Part shown: positions 4,055 to 6,763 of the stretch, piece after piece
Layout: every line of letters starts with the position of its first letter
Numbering within the stretch: position 1 is the stretch's first letter
Assembly (NCBI GenBank): GCA_903887095.1
Contig: CAISOQ010000259.1
Span: forward strand, 1 to 6,763
Reading direction: 5' to 3'
DNA from: an uncultured Flavobacteriia bacterium
Lineage (GTDB): Bacteria; Bacteroidota; Bacteroidia; Flavobacteriales_D; Crocinitomicaceae
Length of the DNA stretch: 6,763 nucleotides
Translations under genes and position numbers: made by a program
Notes under the pieces: model-generated
Database searches by the model: none
Seen by the model: the letters and a program-made list of their open reading frames with translations, nothing else
What the model was told of the DNA's origin: nothing

Positions 4055-6676
4055 ATGAAAAAACTTAAACTCACAATCTCTGTGTTGCTTTTATCCAGCA
4101 TTAGTTTTGTTAGTTTGGCGCAAAATAATGAGTCTGGGTCAATAACCTGCGAACAATTTGCCGTCACCAAACCGTTACGCGAGATATTGGAAGAGAATCC
4201 AGTCAACATTAAAAAAGTTATCCGCCAACATAAAAAAGAACACGCTGAAGAGAGCGACAAAAGAGGGAAATACAGAAAATCACAAAATTTCGAATTCAAT
4301 ACGAAGGATTTCGGGCTTGCTTACGGCAATGATTCCTCTCTTTTCCAAACGCAAAATGGTAGCAGAACTCCTCAAAAAACGCTAGTCAATGTTTTGGGAC
4401 AAGCAGCACAAAGCTACCCTCATGATCCTTCTGGAGCTGCAGGATTGCAGCATTACATGCAAGGGATCAATGCCACACCAATTAGGATAATAAACAAGTC
4501 TGATGGTTCAACTGTTCAAACTTTCACACTTGGAACTTTATGGAATCCTGATACTCCGAATAGTGGCGACCCTATCATTATGTATGACCGTTACGCTGAC
4601 CGATGGTTTCTTTCGCAATTCGGCACATCGGGTAACAAAATTTACATTGCTGTATCGGCAACAAGTGATCCACTGGGTTCATGGTACACATATACATTCA
4701 GTTCGCCTCAATTTCCTGACTACCTCAAATTCTCTATCTGGCACGATGGTTACTACATGACATCGAATCAGGGAACTCAAAAAGTTTTCGCTTTTGAAAG
4801 AACTGCTATGTTGGCTGGAAACGCCTCTGCACGTTCTGTTTACACGACATTCAACCCACCTGATGGTGGCGGATTTTTCTGCCCTCTACCTGCCGACGCG
4901 GATGGTAATGGTGGTTTACCAACAAGCGGGGCTTGTCCAATTTTTTCTTATTCAGACAACGCTTGGGGAGGAGGTGCAATTGATGGTATCCAAATTTACC
5001 AAGCTGCTGTGAATTGGACTCCTACAACGCCAACTTTAAGCGTAAGTTTTGTGCAAGCACTAGCCACGAACGCCTTTGATGCTTCTTACAATTCTTCGTG
5101 GAATGACATTGCACAACCAGGCACTACGTCCAAACTAGATGGAATCGGAGGAGTATTGACTTACCGTGCGCAGTGGAGAAAATGGAGTGGTTACAATACA
5201 GTTGTATTAAACTGGGGAGTTAAAATTAGCACGACTCAGCGCAGTGTCATGTGGGCTGAATTGCGCCAAAATCAGACTACAGGAACATGGTCGGTTCATC
5301 AACAAAGTATTTACACACCGGATTCGTACTATCGCTGGATTGGTTCAATTGCGATGGATGATGCCGGCAACATTGCTCTTTGTTACACAAAATCTGGTTC
5401 GTCAACTGTGTATCCTGGTTTGTACTACACTGGACGTTTAGCCAATGATCCACTGAATACAATGACCTTTGCAGAAGCGGAGGCAATCCCTGGAGTTGTT
5501 TCTCAAAATGTTGGAACTAACCGCTGGGGGGACTATTCTCATACCTCACTTGACCCCGACGGCTCAACTTTCTGGCATACAGCAGAATATTGTGGAGGAA
5601 ATTCATCAAATCCAAAAAGAACTCGTATTTACTCCTTCCAACTTGCCTCGAGCACAGCTGCAAATGTTTCTGCGACTTCCAATGACACTGACAATAGCAT
5701 ATGTACTGGTGCATCTATTACTTTTACTGCAGCACCAACAAATGGTGGCACCACACCAAATTATCAGTGGTACGTGAATGGAAATGCAGTATCGGGAGCT
5801 ACTTCAAGCACCTATACAACTTCCACGTTGACAAATGGATCTTCGGTTTATTGCATTATGACATCAAGTGATGGTACAGTTACGAACAACCCAGCAACTT
5901 CCAATACAATTACCGTAACAGTTACTACACCTGTTGCTCCAAGTTTAACAATATCAGGAGATAACACTATTTGTTCTGGTGCATCCACAACGTTTTATGC
6001 AGCTGCTTCTAATGGAGGATCTGCACCAACTTATCAGTGGTCAGTCAATGGTGCAAATGTAGGATCTAACAATTCAACATACACATCTAGTGCATTGACA
6101 AATGGAAGTACCGTTACATGTATCCTAACATCAAGTTCAACTTGTGTTACAACGTCATCAGCACCATCAAACACATTGACGATGACAGTTACATCTTCCC
6201 CATCCGCAGCAACTGTTGCCTATTCAGGTGGCGTTTTAACTTCAAGTTCATCGACAGGAAACCAATGGTACTTGAATGGAAATGCTATTAGCGGTGCAAC
6301 ATCACAATCATACACTCCAACACAAAATGGAAACTATACAGTTGTTGTGACAAGTAACGGTTGCCCTTCATCGGCTTCTAATGCATACACTGTGACTGGA
6401 TTAGGGGTAGAAGAATTGAATGTATATCAGCTTTCAGTTTACCCGAACCCATCTCAAGGTGAATTCAGTGTTTCTTTCAACGCAAGTATTTCTGAAGTGT
6501 ATACGATTAAAGTATACGATGAAGTTGGAAGATTGGTTTACAATGAGAATATTGAAAATCAAAATGGGCAATACATTAAAGAAGTGAAACTTGGTGAAGT
6601 TGCTTCTGGAATTTACAATGTAACATTATCCAACGGATCGAATGAGGTGACTCGAAAGGTTGTTGTTAAAAAATAA
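4055..6676 (+). CDS. Secreted multidomain protein with Ig-like repeats and T9SS type A sorting domain
   Basis: An 873-residue protein made for export. Residues 1-22 form a Sec signal peptide (MKKLK, hydrophobic core, cleavage likely at SLA-QNN). Residues 23-110 are charged and may be a pro-region. Residues 120-530 form one large beta-rich region of no named domain that I recognise. It includes DPIIMYDRYADRWFLSQF (172-189), YRWIGSIAMDDAGNIALCYT (426-445) and NRWGDYSHTSLDPDGSTFWHTAEY (489-512), blocks I associate with a recurring secreted-protein family that may be propeller-like. Residues 548-782 hold three Ser/Thr-rich Ig-like repeats with the motif QWYxNGN. Residues 793-873 are the sorting domain, with the hallmark VYPNPSQGEF (795-804), KVYDEVGRLVY (819-829) and SGIYNVTL (851-858), ending VVKK. 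In T9SS cargo this domain guides passage over the outer membrane and is then removed, with anchoring to A-LPS or release. The role, perhaps adhesion or substrate binding, is inferred only from architecture; no catalytic motif is evident. Confidence 0.9.
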   Translation: MKKLKLTISVLLLSSISFVSLAQNNESGSITCEQFAVTKPLREILEENPVNIKKVIRQHKKEHAEESDKRGKYRKSQNFEFNTKDFGLAYGNDSSLFQTQNGSRTPQKTLVNVLGQAAQSYPHDPSGAAGLQHYMQGINATPIRIINKSDGSTVQTFTLGTLWNPDTPNSGDPIIMYDRYADRWFLSQFGTSGNKIYIAVSATSDPLGSWYTYTFSSPQFPDYLKFSIWHDGYYMTSNQGTQKVFAFERTAMLAGNASARSVYTTFNPPDGGGFFCPLPADADGNGGLPTSGACPIFSYSDNAWGGGAIDGIQIYQAAVNWTPTTPTLSVSFVQALATNAFDASYNSSWNDIAQPGTTSKLDGIGGVLTYRAQWRKWSGYNTVVLNWGVKISTTQRSVMWAELRQNQTTGTWSVHQQSIYTPDSYYRWIGSIAMDDAGNIALCYTKSGSSTVYPGLYYTGRLANDPLNTMTFAEAEAIPGVVSQNVGTNRWGDYSHTSLDPDGSTFWHTAEYCGGNSSNPKRTRIYSFQLASSTAANVSATSNDTDNSICTGASITFTAAPTNGGTTPNYQWYVNGNAVSGATSSTYTTSTLTNGSSVYCIMTSSDGTVTNNPATSNTITVTVTTPVAPSLTISGDNTICSGASTTFYAAASNGGSAPTYQWSVNGANVGSNNSTYTSSALTNGSTVTCILTSSSTCVTTSSAPSNTLTMTVTSSPSAATVAYSGGVLTSSSSTGNQWYLNGNAISGATSQSYTPTQNGNYTVVVTSNGCPSSASNAYTVTGLGVEELNVYQLSVYPNPSQGEFSVSFNASISEVYTIKVYDEVGRLVYNENIENQNGQYIKEVKLGEVASGIYNVTLSNGSNEVTRKVVVKK
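5696..6397 (+). repeat. Three in-frame Ig-like repeats within the T9SS cargo gene
   Basis: Repeat 1 (5696-5926, residues 548-624) and repeat 2 (5966-6193, residues 638-713) share the order SIC/TIC-x-GAS-TF, NGG, YQW-VNG, STYT-S-LTNGS-V-C, TSS. They have similar length and recognisable DNA similarity, for example TCTGGTGCATC against ACTGGTGCATC. Repeat 3 (6209-6397, residues 719-781) keeps QWYLNGNAISGATSQSYT but lacks the first cysteine block and is shorter. The paired cysteines in repeats 1 and 2 (550 and 600; 640 and 689) could form the usual buried disulfide. The set looks like tandem duplication of one module with decay or trimming of the last copy before the sorting domain. Confidence 0.75.
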
Positions 6677-6695
6677 GACCCGATTATTTAAATCT

Positions 6696-6729
6696 AAAAG
6701 GGGGCTAACATGATGTTAGCCCCCTTTTT
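6696..6729 (+). terminator. Strong Rho-independent terminator after the T9SS cargo gene
   Basis: GGGGGCTAACA (6700-6710) pairs perfectly with TGTTAGCCCCC (6714-6724) around a TGA loop, flanked by AAAA on the left and TTTTT on the right. The right-hand T-run serves the plus strand; the left-hand A-run makes the same hairpin usable on the minus strand. It lies 19 nt after the stop codon. Confidence 0.93.
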
Positions 6730-6744
6730 CGTTCATGTTGAATT

Positions 6745-6762
6745 TTACTTTAGGATGAGCAG
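6745..6762 (-). CDS. Possible 3' end of a convergent gene (partial)
   Basis: On the minus strand the sequence entering from the right edge reads LLILK and a TAA (6747-6745), about 15 nt before the bidirectional terminator. That is a natural distance for a convergent gene end. Another frame stays open further and stops inside the terminator stem (TAA at 6718-6716), which is less likely. Too little is present to identify a product or confirm coding. Confidence 0.2.
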   Translation of the reverse strand: MLILK

Positions 6763-6763
6763 C

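Noticed and set aside
4158..5777. Alternative-frame ORFs over the T9SS cargo gene, on both strands
   Set aside because: They overlap a well-supported 873-residue frame with a signal peptide and sorting domain, and have no family features of their own.

Overview
The window looks like chromosomal DNA from a Bacteroidetes (Bacteroidota) bacterium, most likely Flavobacteriales. Three signs support this. The DNA is AT-rich. Gene starts follow the phylum-specific promoter form (TTTG, then TANNTTTG at about -7) with no Shine-Dalgarno sequences. The last gene encodes a secreted protein with a type A C-terminal sorting domain of the type IX secretion system (T9SS), which is found only in this phylum. 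I do not assign a genus.

Layout: 1-39 may be the tail of an upstream gene. 41-94 is a 9-bp tandem repeat (TTGAACNNN x6). 115-382 holds a minus-strand transcription unit that I read as a probable structured non-coding RNA. Its promoter shares a 12-bp palindrome with a divergent plus-strand promoter for a SAM-dependent methyltransferase (426-1214). Next are elongation factor P (efp, 1283-1849) with its own -7 box and a terminator hairpin, an alpha/beta hydrolase (1901-2686) and a DUF2452 protein (2717-3169). Convergent to these is yaaA (3180-3943, minus), split by an apparent one-base deletion. Divergent from yaaA is a large T9SS cargo protein (4055-6676) with a strong promoter and a strong terminator (6696-6729). 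The last 34 bases may hold the 3' end of a convergent gene.

No shared pathway is evident. efp and yaaA are housekeeping and stress genes, the hydrolase and DUF2452 genes may be co-transcribed, and the T9SS cargo is a stand-alone unit. I see no phage, insertion sequence, CRISPR or defence system. The least explained parts are the candidate RNA at 120-350, the adjacent tandem repeat, and the uncharacterised 400-residue N-terminal region of the T9SS cargo.
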